The position numbers and the translations under genes were made by a program. The notes beneath the pieces were generated by a model that did not search any database, was not told the origin of the DNA, and saw only the letters and a list, made by a program, of their open reading frames with translations. A stretch of 64,000 bases of DNA from Arthrobacter sp. ISL-48. GTDB lineage: Bacteria > Actinomycetota > Actinomycetes > Actinomycetales > Micrococcaceae. The stretch covers positions 39,953 through 103,952 of the forward strand of contig NZ_JAGGPL010000009.1 in the NCBI RefSeq assembly GCF_018613805.1, in the 5' to 3' direction. This document shows positions 51,824 to 60,944 of the stretch, one piece after another (positions within the stretch are counted from its first letter, which is position 1; every line of letters starts with the position of its first letter).

Positions 51824-52641
51824 TAGCCTGCCGGCTCGTCGCCGTCGGCGGCCTTGATGTATTCGGTGGCGAGTGCTTCGGAGCCTCGGGCCAAGATTGC
51901 GACGTCGGCGCCCACCAGGATGAAGTTCGCGCCGAGGGCCAGGTAGTGCTTGGCCGTGCCCGGGTTGAAGGCGTTGACGCCCGCGGGTTTCCTTGCGGTC
52001 GTGGCAGCTTTGAGGCAGCGTTCGACGGCGGCGCGGACGTCCGGGTGTTCCTGCTGTCCCAGCACCCCCATCGAGGCGGCGAGGTCGGACGGGCCCAGGA
52101 AGATGGCGTCCACACCGTCCACGGCCAGGATCTCCGCGACGGCGTCGACTGCCGCTGTGGATTCGATCTGGACGGTGACGCTGACGGTTTCCGAGGCCCG
52201 GGCCAGATAGTCCGGGATCCGGTTCCAGCGGGCGGCGCGGGCCAGGGCGGACCCCACCCCGCGCACGCCCTGCGGCGGATAACGGGTGGCGGCCACGGCG
52301 GCCTCCGCCTCCGCCACGGAATTGACCATGGGGACCAGCAGGTTCTGCACGCCGAGGTCCAGGTATTGCTTGATCAGCACGGTATCGTTCACCGGCGGCC
52401 TGACTACGGTGTGGACTGGATAGCCGTGGACGGCCTGTAGCTGGGCCAGGATGGATTCGAGCCCGTTGGGGCTGTGCTCGGCATCCACCAGGAGCCAGTC
52501 CAGGCCGGACCCGGCGCAGAGTTCGGCGATCAGCGGGCTGCCGGAGCAGACCCACATCCCGGCGAGCGGACGGCCGGCCTCGCCGTGTTGATTGCGCAGG
52601 GCGTCGCGGAACGTGGCGTCCGGTTCTACTCGAAGCGGCAT
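51820..52641 (-). CDS. hpaI: HpaI-type class II aldolase
   Basis: The 273-residue metal-dependent aldolase cleaves 4-hydroxy-2-oxoheptane-1,7-dioate to pyruvate and succinate semialdehyde, the last step of the homoprotocatechuate meta pathway. Family motifs are LLVDAEHSPNG, VTVQIESTAAVDAVAEIL and IFLGPSDLAASMG. Its start overlaps the end of hpaH by 16 nt. Confidence 0.92.
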   Translation of the reverse strand: MPLRVEPDATFRDALRNQHGEAGRPLAGMWVCSGSPLIAELCAGSGLDWLLVDAEHSPNGLESILAQLQAVHGYPVHTVVRPPVNDTVLIKQYLDLGVQNLLVPMVNSVAEAEAAVAATRYPPQGVRGVGSALARAARWNRIPDYLARASETVSVTVQIESTAAVDAVAEILAVDGVDAIFLGPSDLAASMGVLGQQEHPDVRAAVERCLKAATTARKPAGVNAFNPGTAKHYLALGANFILVGADVAILARGSEALATEYIKAADGDEPAGY

Positions 52642-53411
52642 GTGATGCTCCCCAATGGTCCGTAGTCGGCGTGGACAGTGTCCCCTTTGTACACCCAGAG
52701 CGGCCGAGTGAAGGATCCGGCGAGGATGATGTCGCCGGCCTTCATTCCGTCCCCGTGGGCGGCGATTTTGTTGGCGAGCCAGTGGACGCCGTTGGCCGGG
52801 TGGTCCAGGACTCCGGCGGCCACGCCGGTTTCTTCCACTGTCTGGTTCTTGTAGAGGATGGCGGAGACCCAGCGCAGGTCCATGGCATCCGGCCTCACCG
52901 GGTTGCCGCCGATGACCATTGCGCCCATCGCGGCGTTATCCGCGATGGTGTCCACGATGGTCCGGCCCTCCATTTCGATCCTGGAGTCCAGGATCTCAAG
53001 GGCGGGGACTACGTAGTCGGTGGCGTTGAGGACATCGAAGATGGTGCAGCCGGGGCCTTTGAGACCGTCCTTCAGTACGAACGCCAGTTCAACCTCCACC
53101 CTCGGGTGGGTGTACTGCTCCCATTGGACGGAGCAGCCGGTTTCCAGCAACATGTCGTCGAAGATGGCGCCATAGTCGGGTTCGGTGATGCCGGTGGCTG
53201 CCTGCATGGCCTTGGATGTGAGGCCGATCTTGCGGCCCACCAGGGTCCGGCCGGCTTCCTCGTTGCGGCGGCGCCACAACTGCTGCACCGCGTAGGAATC
53301 CTCCACTGTCATGTCCGGGTAGCGGGCTGTCAGGCGCGGGACCGGCTTCCGGCTGCGGCCTGCCTCCAGCAGTTCGTCGGCGATGGCCTCGATCGTCGTT
53401 GCATCCATCAT
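52626..53411 (-). CDS. hpaH: 2-oxo-hept-3-ene-1,7-dioate hydratase
   Basis: The 261-residue hydratase of the HpaH/MhpD family adds water to 2-oxo-hept-3-ene-1,7-dioate. Typical sequence is [27 protein letters not shown] and [20 protein letters not shown]. Two tandem ATGs (53411, 53408) are possible starts. It lies 2 nt after the hpaD stop. Confidence 0.9.
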   Translation of the reverse strand: MMDATTIEAIADELLEAGRSRKPVPRLTARYPDMTVEDSYAVQQLWRRRNEEAGRTLVGRKIGLTSKAMQAATGITEPDYGAIFDDMLLETGCSVQWEQYTHPRVEVELAFVLKDGLKGPGCTIFDVLNATDYVVPALEILDSRIEMEGRTIVDTIADNAAMGAMVIGGNPVRPDAMDLRWVSAILYKNQTVEETGVAAGVLDHPANGVHWLANKIAAHGDGMKAGDIILAGSFTRPLWVYKGDTVHADYGPLGSITCRFE

Positions 53412-53413
53412 GG

Positions 53414-54508
53414 CTACAGCTGCGCTCCCAGTTTGAAGCCCGTTTTTTCTCCGGAGTCCGCTCCTTCACCGTCCTGCTTGCGCGTGTAGGAGAAGCCGTC
53501 CGCGCCCACGGTGACCGCCATTTCACTCTTTTCCTCCCGCACGATGACGGGTTGGGGGTTGCCGTCCAGGTCCAGGACCAGGGATGCCTCCGTGTACCAG
53601 GACGGGACGACGGGGTTGCCCCACCAGTCGCGGCGCTGGTTGTCGTGGACGTCCCAGGTGATGGTGGGGTTGTCCGGGTCGCCGGTGTAGTAGTCCTGGG
53701 TATAGATCTCGATGCGGTGCCCGTCCGGGTCCAGGATGTAGAGGTAGAACGCGTTGGACACGCCGTGCCGGCCGGGGCCGCGTTCGATCCGGTCGCTGAT
53801 GCGCAGGGCGCCCATCTTGTCGCAGATCTGGATGATGTTGTGCTTCTCATGCGTGGCGAACGCGACGTGGTGCATGCGCGGGCCGTTGCCGCCGGTCAGG
53901 GCAGTGTCGTGGACCGTCTGCTTGCGGTGCATCCACGCAGCATACGTGACGCCGTCGGCATCCTGGATGTCTTCCGAGACCCGGAAGCCGAGGTCTTCCA
54001 GGTAGGCGCGGCCGCGGGGAACGTCCGGGGTGACCTGGTTGAAGTGGTCCAGGCGCACCAGTTCACCGGCGGAGTAGAGGTCATAGCGCTGGGTGAGGCG
54101 CTCCACGTGCTCCACGTCGTAGAAGAACTCGTACGGGAAGCCCAAGGGATCCTCCACACGGACAGAATCGCCCACGCCCTTGGTGAAGCCTTCCCTGCGG
54201 CGCTCGGTGCGGCAGCCAAGTTCCTTGTAGTAGGCCTCGGCGGCGTCGACCTCCGCGGGGGACTTCACCCGGTAGGCGAAGGCTGCGACGGCGGCGATGG
54301 GACCCTTGCGGAGCACCAGGTTGTGGTGAATGAACTCCTCCAGGGAGCGGAGGTAGATCGCGTTCTCGTCTTCCTCGGTGACGTGCAGGCCCAGGAGGTC
54401 CACATAGAACTCACGCGACTTGGCGAGGTCAGTCACCACGATCTCCATGTAGGCGCAGCGGACGATGTCCGGAGCCGGAACCGCGGGGGTGGGAACCAAG
54501 TTGGTCAT
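53414..54508 (-). CDS. hpaD: homoprotocatechuate 2,3-dioxygenase
   Basis: The 364-residue type I extradiol dioxygenase opens the ring of 3,4-dihydroxyphenylacetate. The metal ligands fall at H155 (LDHFNQV), H214 (MHHVAF) and E267 (RIEIYT), and the catalytic histidine at H200. This is the same numbering as the Brevibacterium fuscum Fe-HPCD enzyme. The metal (Fe or Mn) cannot be told from sequence. Confidence 0.96.
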   Translation of the reverse strand: MTNLVPTPAVPAPDIVRCAYMEIVVTDLAKSREFYVDLLGLHVTEEDENAIYLRSLEEFIHHNLVLRKGPIAAVAAFAYRVKSPAEVDAAEAYYKELGCRTERRREGFTKGVGDSVRVEDPLGFPYEFFYDVEHVERLTQRYDLYSAGELVRLDHFNQVTPDVPRGRAYLEDLGFRVSEDIQDADGVTYAAWMHRKQTVHDTALTGGNGPRMHHVAFATHEKHNIIQICDKMGALRISDRIERGPGRHGVSNAFYLYILDPDGHRIEIYTQDYYTGDPDNPTITWDVHDNQRRDWWGNPVVPSWYTEASLVLDLDGNPQPVIVREEKSEMAVTVGADGFSYTRKQDGEGADSGEKTGFKLGAQL

Positions 54509-54548
54509 GATGCGCTCTCTTCTTTGAAAGGGGCTCTGGGGTGGCGGC

Positions 54549-56075
54549 TCAGGCGCCGAATTTAGGAGTATGAACGCTGCCGAGCGTGATGTGCACGGCC
54601 TGCTGGTCGGTGTAGAAATCGATGGAGCGGTAGCCGCCCTCGTGTCCCAGGCCCGAGGCTTTGACGCCGCCGAAGGGGGTGCGCAGATCGCGGACGTTGT
54701 GGCTGTTCAGCCACACCATTCCGGCTTCGACGTTCTGGGAGAAGTTATGGGCGCGGGTCAGGTTCTGGGTCCAGATGTAAGCGGCCAGGCCGTAACGGGT
54801 GTTGTTCGCCAGAGCCAGCGCCTCGTCGTCGTTCTCGAACGGGGTGATGGCCACGACCGGGCCGAAGATCTCCTCCTGGAAAATCCGCGCGTCCGGGGCG
54901 ACGTCGGCAAACACCGTGGGTGCGATGTAGTTGCTGTTGTTGAGCCCTGCGGGCAGGCCTTCCGGCCGTCCGCCGCCGGCCAGCAGCCGGCCCTCAGACT
55001 TGCCGATCTCCACGTAGGAAGCCACTTTCTCGTAGTGTTCCGGATGGACCAGGGCGCCCACTTCGGTTTTGGGATCGTGAGGATCTCCGACGACGATGTT
55101 CTTGGCGCGGGCGGCGTACTTTTCGCAGAACTCGTCGTAGATGGCCCGTTCCACCAGGATGCGTGAGCCGGCCGTGCAGCGTTCGCCGTTGAGCGAGAAG
55201 ACCCCGAACAGGGCGGAATCGATCGCGGCGTCCAGGTCGGCATCGGCGAACACCACACACGGGGACTTGCCGCCGAGCTCCATGGACAGGCCCTTGAGGT
55301 TTGCCGCGGCGTTGCGGAAGATCGTCTGGCCCGTGGTGGTCTCGCCGGTAAAGGAGATCAGCGGCACGTCCGGGTGCTTGACCAGGGCGTCGCCGGCTTC
55401 CTCGCCCAGGCCGTTCACCAGGTTGAACACACCGTCAGGCAAGCCGGCGTCCTTGAAGATAGTGGCCCACAGCGAGGCAGAGAGGGGGGTGAATTCGGCG
55501 GGCTTGAGGACCACGGTGTTTCCGGTGGCCAGGGCCGGGGCAAGCTTCCAGGACTCCAGCATGAACGGGGTGTTCCAGGGCGTGATGAGCCCGGCGACGC
55601 CGATCGGCTTGCGGTTCACGTAGTTGATCTGCGAGCCCGGGACCTTCATGGCATCATCAAACTGTGCCACGATCAGGTCCGCGAAGAAGCGGAAGTTTTC
55701 CGCCGCGCGCAGGGCCTGGCCCTTGGCCTGCGTGATAGGCAGGCCGGTGTCGAAGGTCTCCAGCTCGGCGAGGCGTGCTTCCTGGGCCTCCACGGCGTCA
55801 GCGATCCTGTTAAGGACGCGGGCCCGCTCGCGGGGCTTCATCTTCGGCCACGGGCCATTGACGAAGGCCTCGCGGGCCGCGGCCACGGCGAGGTCGATGT
55901 CCTCTTTCTGGCCGGCGGCGGCCGTGGCGTAGTTCCGGTTGGAGACCGGGTCCAGGACGTCGAAGGTCTTGCCACCCACCGAATCAACGAACTCGCCGTT
56001 GATGTAGTGCTGGATGTGGGTGGGCAGGTCCTGGGGGATATAGTGGCTCGCCTCGGTTGTGATAGGGGCAGTCAT
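54549..56075 (-). CDS. hpaE: 5-carboxymethyl-2-hydroxymuconate-semialdehyde dehydrogenase
   Basis: The 508-residue NAD-dependent aldehyde dehydrogenase has the catalytic C300 in NGERCTAGSRI and LSMELGGKSPCVVFAD. It oxidises the ring-cleavage product in the pathway. ATG at 56075 gives a normal length; upstream codons to 56213 belong to the regulator's region in another frame. It follows the regulator gene by 10 nt. Confidence 0.92.
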   Translation of the reverse strand: MTAPITTEASHYIPQDLPTHIQHYINGEFVDSVGGKTFDVLDPVSNRNYATAAAGQKEDIDLAVAAAREAFVNGPWPKMKPRERARVLNRIADAVEAQEARLAELETFDTGLPITQAKGQALRAAENFRFFADLIVAQFDDAMKVPGSQINYVNRKPIGVAGLITPWNTPFMLESWKLAPALATGNTVVLKPAEFTPLSASLWATIFKDAGLPDGVFNLVNGLGEEAGDALVKHPDVPLISFTGETTTGQTIFRNAAANLKGLSMELGGKSPCVVFADADLDAAIDSALFGVFSLNGERCTAGSRILVERAIYDEFCEKYAARAKNIVVGDPHDPKTEVGALVHPEHYEKVASYVEIGKSEGRLLAGGGRPEGLPAGLNNSNYIAPTVFADVAPDARIFQEEIFGPVVAITPFENDDEALALANNTRYGLAAYIWTQNLTRAHNFSQNVEAGMVWLNSHNVRDLRTPFGGVKASGLGHEGGYRSIDFYTDQQAVHITLGSVHTPKFGA

Positions 56076-56085
56076 CGTTGAAGTC

Positions 56086-56775
56086 CTAACTGTGTTCTTG
56101 GTGGTTGGCCTGCTGGAGGTAGGCGTCCAGCGTGGCGCTGCGATGGCGTCGGGCGGCCTGCTCGATGGCGTCAGCACCGGCCCCTGACTCGATGAGCTGG
56201 AGCAGGGCCTCATGTTCGTTCACGGAGTCGTGTGCGCGGCCGGGGACAAAGCGGAACGTTGAGGACCGAAGAGAGGCCAGCCGGTTCCAGCCCCGGTGGA
56301 CCAGGTCCAGGAGGTGCGGATTGGGGCACTGCTCAAACAAGACACTGTGGAAGTCCTGGTTGAGCCGCGTGAAACGCACCGGGTCGAAGTGCTGGAGGCA
56401 GTCCCGCATCTCCGCGTTCACTGCCCGGGCCCTGGCGATGTCCGGCGCGCTGATCAGCGGCGCTGACAGGGCGGTGGCCGCACCCTCGACGATACTCAGG
56501 GTCTGCATCGTGTACAGGTACTCGGTGGGGTCGATGCCCGAAACGGTGGCGCCGATATTCCGCTCGAATGTCACCAGGCCTTCGGCTTCCAGGCGGCGGA
56601 TCGCTTCACGTACCGGGACCACGCTCACGCCGAGGTCTTCGGCGATCTTGGCCAGGACCAGCCGGTACCCGGGAGTGTAGGTGCCCTCCACGATCCTGGC
56701 CTTGACGGCCGTGTAGGCCTGCTCGGATTTGCTGCCTGCGGTTTTGCTTGGGACGGTGGTGGCTGTCTCAGTCAT
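56086..56775 (-). CDS. GntR-family (FCD) regulator of the meta-cleavage operon
   Basis: The 229-residue protein has an N-terminal winged helix (YTAVKARIVEGTYTPGYRL, VSVVPVREAIRRLEAEG) and a C-terminal FCD domain with likely metal-binding acids and histidines (NQDFHSVLF, NEHEALLQLIESG). It lies within the operon between the FAH-RraA gene (8-nt overlap) and hpaE. A palindrome upstream of the operon is its probable operator. Confidence 0.92.
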   Translation of the reverse strand: MTETATTVPSKTAGSKSEQAYTAVKARIVEGTYTPGYRLVLAKIAEDLGVSVVPVREAIRRLEAEGLVTFERNIGATVSGIDPTEYLYTMQTLSIVEGAATALSAPLISAPDIARARAVNAEMRDCLQHFDPVRFTRLNQDFHSVLFEQCPNPHLLDLVHRGWNRLASLRSSTFRFVPGRAHDSVNEHEALLQLIESGAGADAIEQAARRHRSATLDAYLQQANHQEHS

Positions 56776-58234
56776 CGGCTTTGCCCGCCTCCCATTCCTC
56801 GTACTTAGTCCGCCATTCCGCGTTCAGGGGATACAGGCCGTCCACGCTGTGGCCTTGTTCCACCATCTGGGCGATGAAGGTTTCCTCGCGTTCCTGGATG
56901 ATGGAATCCGCCGCCACTTCCTCGGCCAGCGCCGGCGGGATGACCAGGATGCCGTCTGAGTCGGCCACGATGATGTCGCCGGGCTGCACGGTGGTGCCGC
57001 CGCAGGCGATGGTGATGTCCGTGTCCCAGGGGATGTGGCGGCGGCCCAGGACCGCGGGATGCGGATTGGAATAGTAGGTGGGCATATCCATGGCGGCCAC
57101 TGCGGAGAAGTCGCGGACGCCGCCGTCGGTGATGATGGCTGCCGCGCCACGGACCTGGGCCCGGAGCGCCAGGATGTCCCCGATGGTGCCCGTGCCCTTT
57201 TCGCCGCGGGCCTCCATCACCAGGATCTCGCCCTCGTTGACTGAGTCAATGGCCCGTTTCTGGGCGTTGAAACCGCCGCCGTGGGTCTTGAACAAGTCCT
57301 CGCGGTTGGGCACATAGCGTAGGGTCCTGGCCAGACCGACGACGCGCCTGTCCGGGCGCGTGGCGGTGAGGCCGTCAATGCTGACGTTGTTCAGGCCACG
57401 CTTTCGCAACTGTGAAGACAGAGTGGCCGTGCAGACGCTTTCAAGCTTGGCTTTCAACTCCGGAGTCAGGGCCGTCCCGACGGCGGCGAGGCCGGCCGCC
57501 TCCCGCGAACCGTACGCCTCCGCCCGCTGCAGGTCATCAACCTTGGGCAACGCACCAAAGTCCGCGAACGCCGTCGTACCTGCCTCCACAGTGGTGGTCA
57601 GGCGGCCGGTGGTCCGGCCGCCGTCGGCCGCCTCTACCTCCACCTCCAGCACGTCTCCAGGCCTGGCCACCGAGGCGCCGGCGGGTGTACCGGTGAGGAT
57701 GAAGTCGCCTTCTTCGAGGGTGAGCAGTTGCGACAGGTCCGCCACCAGCCGGGCGAACGGGAAGAGCAGGTCCTCAGTGGTGTCGTCCTGGACTACTTCG
57801 CCGTTGTGCCAGGTGCGGATGCGGAGCTTTGCGGGGTCGACGGTGTCTGCCGGGATAAGGGCGGGGCCCACCGGGGTGAAGCCGTCACCACCCTTGGAGC
57901 GAAGGTTGGAGCCCTTGTCCGCGTAGCGGAGGTCGTACACGCCGAGGTCGTTGCTGGCGGTGACCCATTCCACGTGGCTCCAGGCGTCCTCGATGCTGAC
58001 ACGGCGCGCGGGCTTTCCGATGATCAGGGCGATCTCGCCTTCATAGCCGAGCAGTTCGCAGCCCGCGGGGCGTTCCACGGCGGAACCGCTCAGGGAAAGC
58101 GAGGACGAGGGTTTGAGGAAGTATGAGGGCTGGGCGGGCGTGCGTCCGCGCTGGGCAGCGCGGCTTGGGTAGTTGATGTGCACGGCGATGACCTTCCTCG
58201 CCGCCGCCAGGACGTCGTCATTGACCTGGTCCAC
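56768..58234 (-). CDS. hpaG: fumarylacetoacetate-hydrolase-type isomerase/decarboxylase fused to RraA-like domain
   Basis: The 488-residue protein has an FAH domain (about 1-225) with metal-ligand region GYEGEIALIIG and EEGDFILTGTPAG. In this pathway that domain should act as the HpaG decarboxylase/isomerase. Residues ~240-485 are an RraA/4-hydroxy-4-methyl-2-oxoglutarate-aldolase-like domain (GRGGFNAQ-type segment, IITDGGVRDFSAVAAM, GDIIVADSDGILVIPP). The second domain could act as an aldolase or oxaloacetate decarboxylase. GTG start with GAGGAG upstream. First gene of the operon. Confidence 0.85.
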   Translation of the reverse strand: MDQVNDDVLAAARKVIAVHINYPSRAAQRGRTPAQPSYFLKPSSSLSLSGSAVERPAGCELLGYEGEIALIIGKPARRVSIEDAWSHVEWVTASNDLGVYDLRYADKGSNLRSKGGDGFTPVGPALIPADTVDPAKLRIRTWHNGEVVQDDTTEDLLFPFARLVADLSQLLTLEEGDFILTGTPAGASVARPGDVLEVEVEAADGGRTTGRLTTTVEAGTTAFADFGALPKVDDLQRAEAYGSREAAGLAAVGTALTPELKAKLESVCTATLSSQLRKRGLNNVSIDGLTATRPDRRVVGLARTLRYVPNREDLFKTHGGGFNAQKRAIDSVNEGEILVMEARGEKGTGTIGDILALRAQVRGAAAIITDGGVRDFSAVAAMDMPTYYSNPHPAVLGRRHIPWDTDITIACGGTTVQPGDIIVADSDGILVIPPALAEEVAADSIIQEREETFIAQMVEQGHSVDGLYPLNAEWRTKYEEWEAGKADD

Positions 58235-58257
58235 AGTCGTCTCCTCATCAAGTACGA

Positions 58258-58274
58258 AATAATATACGATTATT
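58258..58274 (-). promoter_or_regulatory. probable GntR operator and promoter of the meta-cleavage operon
   Basis: AATAAT-N5-ATTATT is a perfect 6-bp inverted repeat 24 bp upstream of the first start codon. Its AT-rich sequence on the minus strand includes TATATT, a possible -10, so binding would block transcription. FCD regulators usually bind such palindromes. Confidence 0.6.
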
Positions 58275-58418
58275 GTCCCTTGGGTGTGGGAGTTCCGTCA
58301 ACCCCTTTGTGCCCTGTCGCCTGGGAGCCCGACTGGATAGACTCTGGCCACCGCTAGTCACAGTATTGCCCAGTACAGGATTTGCGTTCGTGGATTGAAT
58401 CGACGAAAGGGAAGGCCA

Positions 58419-58844
58419 TTGAGCCTGCGAGGATTCAGCACCATTAACTTCTGGGCTGAGGATGTTGCAGCAGCAGCAGCCTGGTACACCGAGTTCCTGG
58501 GCATGGAGGCCTATTTTCAACGGCCCGGGCCTGAGGGAGGCCTGGCGTACGCGGAGTTCCGGATCGGCGATTACCAGAACGAGCTGGGAATCATTGACCG
58601 CCGCTACCGGCCGCCCGCAGCAGCCGCCGAGCCCGGTGGTGCCGTGATGCACTGGCACGTCGACGACCTCAATGTGACGGTAGAGCGGCTGCTGTCCATG
58701 GGTGCAACGGAGTACCAGCCGATCACGGCACACGGGGACTCGGGCTTCATCACCGCCGCGGTGGTAGACCCGTTCGGCGACGTGCTGGGCGTCATGAATA
58801 ATCCCCACTACCTCGAGATCCTCGCGTCATTCCGGCAGCGCTGA
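58419..58844 (+). CDS. VOC-family (glyoxalase-like) protein
   Basis: The 141-residue protein has the two betaalphabetabetabeta modules of the vicinal oxygen chelate fold (STINFWAEDVAAAAAWYTEF, VVDPFGDVLGVMNNP). Possible metal ligands are present but not diagnostic. TTG start with AAAGGGAAGG upstream. The next gene starts right after its stop. Confidence 0.82.
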   Translation: MSLRGFSTINFWAEDVAAAAAWYTEFLGMEAYFQRPGPEGGLAYAEFRIGDYQNELGIIDRRYRPPAAAAEPGGAVMHWHVDDLNVTVERLLSMGATEYQPITAHGDSGFITAAVVDPFGDVLGVMNNPHYLEILASFRQR

Positions 58845-59396
58845 GTGGAGCCGCTTGAGTTCCGCCACTCCGCTGCCTGGGAATCGTGGCTGGACGCGCA
58901 CCAGGACGAACAGTCCGAGGCCTGGCTGCTGATTGGCAAGCGGCACTCGGGTGCTCCTCTCATCAGCATTGAGGATGCCTTGGACGTGGCCCTGTGCCAC
59001 GGCTGGATTGACGGCCAGCGCAAGTCCCATGACGACGTTTCCTTCCTCCAGCGCTACTCACGACGCCGGGCGAGGAGCTCCTGGTCCAGCGTCAACGTTG
59101 CCAAGGCCGAGGCACTTATCGCCTCGGGCCGCATGCGGGTGTCCGGGCTTGTGGAGATAGAGGCCGCCAGGGCCGACGGACGATGGGAGGCAGCATACGA
59201 GTCCCAGCGCACCGCTGAGGTCCCTCCCGACCTGGCGGCCGGATTGGCGGCTGACCCGTTGGCTGATGCGGCTTTTGTACGCCTCGGGAGATCCGGCCGC
59301 TACGCCGTGATCCTGCAGCTGCTCAAGGCCCGCACCCCGGAGGTCCGGGCCAAGGTCCTGGCTCGGGAGGTTTCGAAACTGGCGGGCAGGGACTAA
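58845..59396 (+). CDS. YdeI/OmpD-associated family protein
   Basis: The 183-residue soluble protein has the YdeI pattern (AWESWLDAHQDEQSEAW, DALDVALCHGWIDGQRKSHD, FLQRYSRRRARSSWS). Members are linked with antimicrobial peptide resistance in some bacteria, but function here is unknown. The GTG start directly follows the stop of the VOC gene, so they form an operon. Confidence 0.85.
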   Translation: MEPLEFRHSAAWESWLDAHQDEQSEAWLLIGKRHSGAPLISIEDALDVALCHGWIDGQRKSHDDVSFLQRYSRRRARSSWSSVNVAKAEALIASGRMRVSGLVEIEAARADGRWEAAYESQRTAEVPPDLAAGLAADPLADAAFVRLGRSGRYAVILQLLKARTPEVRAKVLAREVSKLAGRD

Positions 59397-59421
59397 CCCC
59401 GCTCCGCCGTCGTACTTCTCA

Positions 59422-59886
59422 CTAAACGGACAGTACAAGGGCGTCTTCGCTCAGGGTGCGGAGCCGCTTCACAAAATCAGTCTGGTGTGGTCCGAGGGGA
59501 CCGAAGAACTCCCGGTCCGCCGCTTCGACGGCGACGTTGGCCCTGTTGGCGAGTGCCGCACCATCGGGAGTGACAGCAAGGGCACGCGCCCGCGCGTCCG
59601 TGGGATGGGGAAGGCGGCGGAGGAGTCCTTTGGCCTCAAGGGCGCGGAGTACCTGGGACGTCATCATCGGGTCGGTGCGGGCGTGGGTTGCCAGGTCCCG
59701 CTGAGTGACCGGGTTGTCCGAGTGGAGCCAGGCAAGGGTGGCAAGGAGGACGAACTGCACGTGGGTAAGGTCGAATGGTTGCAGGGTCGCGCGCATGACG
59801 GCTTGCCACGTGTTCGTTACCCGCCACAACATCAGGCCCGGGCTGTCGTCGGCGTCCTCGAACGCACTCTCCAGGTTCTTTGCCAT
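59422..59886 (-). CDS. MarR-family transcriptional regulator
   Basis: The 154-residue protein has the MarR winged helix (HVQFVLLATLAWL, VTQRDLATHARTDPMMTSQV, RRLPHPTDARARALAVT). It is the last gene of a SRPBCC-EVE-MarR operon. Its ligand and targets are unknown. Confidence 0.9.
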   Translation of the reverse strand: MAKNLESAFEDADDSPGLMLWRVTNTWQAVMRATLQPFDLTHVQFVLLATLAWLHSDNPVTQRDLATHARTDPMMTSQVLRALEAKGLLRRLPHPTDARARALAVTPDGAALANRANVAVEAADREFFGPLGPHQTDFVKRLRTLSEDALVLSV

Positions 59887-59897
59887 CCCGTCAGCGC

Positions 59898-60302
59898 TCA
59901 GGTCATCCGGGATCTGAGGATCTGGACATCCGCTTCCTCCAGCGGAATGAGGCCACGACGGAGTTGATAGCCCCAGTTGGGTGAGTCGGTGAGGCGCAGG
60001 AGGCTTTTGACGCTGTCGACGTCGACCGGCGTGGCGTCCTCGTAGCGGACACGTCGACGGAACGGCTTGAAATCGCCCTCATCGGCCTGCCAGATCTCGT
60101 CGTCTTCTATGGTGCCCAGCGCGGTGAACCGCCGGAGAGGCGTTCCATCGCCGAGGCGTTCGACGGGTGAGTAGTAAACCAGGGTGTCGCCGGCTTTCAT
60201 CCGGGCAAGCCCCGCCCTCTTGCCGTGGCCGATCTGCGCTATTCCAAGGCTGACGCCCCGCCGTACATGCTCGGCGGATACCACTCCGAGCCAGGCGTTC
60301 AC
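59898..60302 (-). CDS. EVE-domain (PUA-like) protein
   Basis: The 134-residue protein reads as one EVE domain (WLGVVSAEHVRRGVSLG, LARMKAGDTLVYYSP, FTALGTIEDDEIWQ). EVE/PUA-like domains often bind modified bases in nucleic acids. It overlaps the SRPBCC gene by 4 nt and precedes the MarR gene by 11 nt. Confidence 0.88.
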   Translation of the reverse strand: MNAWLGVVSAEHVRRGVSLGIAQIGHGKRAGLARMKAGDTLVYYSPVERLGDGTPLRRFTALGTIEDDEIWQADEGDFKPFRRRVRYEDATPVDVDSVKSLLRLTDSPNWGYQLRRGLIPLEEADVQILRSRMT

Positions 60303-60718
60303 AGTTCTTCCACGATCCGCACGAGCCTGTCGAGGTCGGCTTGGGCGGAGTCCCTGAAGCCTTCGCCCAGGATCTTTGCCCAGATGAAGGCGAGCGGACC
60401 ACTGATCCCGACACTGACACCCAGCACGGTCTGCCCTTCCGTTGCTCGCGCCGTGTGCTGGAAGACGAGCCGTGCGCCGGGAAGCCGTGTTGTGTCCGTG
60501 TATTCCCTGTCCGGCTCGAGTGTGGTCACGATGAAATTCAGCTTCGGGCCACCCTTGGGCTTCATGGTCCCGCGGGATCCGACCTCAACAGGATGCTCGG
60601 CGCGGACCCAGTCTGTATCAGGTGGCCAGGACGCCCACGTGTCGTGCTGGATCCAGCGGGCGTAGAAGTCCGCCGGGGAGGCGGTCGAGGTGGCGTGTCC
60701 CTGCGCGAGTTGCAACAT
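60299..60718 (-). CDS. SRPBCC-family protein
   Basis: The 139-residue protein has a helix-grip fold pattern (SPADFYARWIQHDTW, NFIVTTLEPDREYTDTTRLP, FRDSAQADLDRLVRIVEEL). These proteins bind hydrophobic ligands. It heads the SRPBCC-EVE-MarR operon. Confidence 0.82.
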   Translation of the reverse strand: MLQLAQGHATSTASPADFYARWIQHDTWASWPPDTDWVRAEHPVEVGSRGTMKPKGGPKLNFIVTTLEPDREYTDTTRLPGARLVFQHTARATEGQTVLGVSVGISGPLAFIWAKILGEGFRDSAQADLDRLVRIVEEL

Positions 60719-60882
60719 GAAACTAGTATGCGCGCTTACTATGTTCGAGGCAAGCTCCTTGTCGCCAAGCGTGCTCGTCAGCCGGAAGTGCCGGGTGTGT
60801 TGATGGGGCCGGTGGTCTGCGAGTTTCCGTAGTCCACTGTCGGCCCCAGCTTTTAGGCCGCTACTTCTGTAGGCGCCTGTCT

Positions 60883-60944
60883 GTTGAGTGTCTGTCCGAT
60901 AAGTGTCAGTCCGTTTAGCGTCAGTCCACGTTTAGCGTCAGTCC
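60883..60944. repeat. degenerate 15-bp tandem repeats overlapping the end of the kinase-like gene
   Basis: Four units lie head to tail: 60883-60897, 60898-60912, 60913-60927 and a 17-nt unit 60928-60944. Each has the pattern TGTCAGTCC or CGTCAGTCC after a variable AT-containing part. The last unit contains the stop of the histidine-kinase-like gene (60938-60940). The rest of the 219-bp gap shows nothing else. Confidence 0.7.

Noticed and set aside
60883..60944. CRISPR array
   Set aside because: Units are directly adjacent with no spacers and too short; there are no cas genes.
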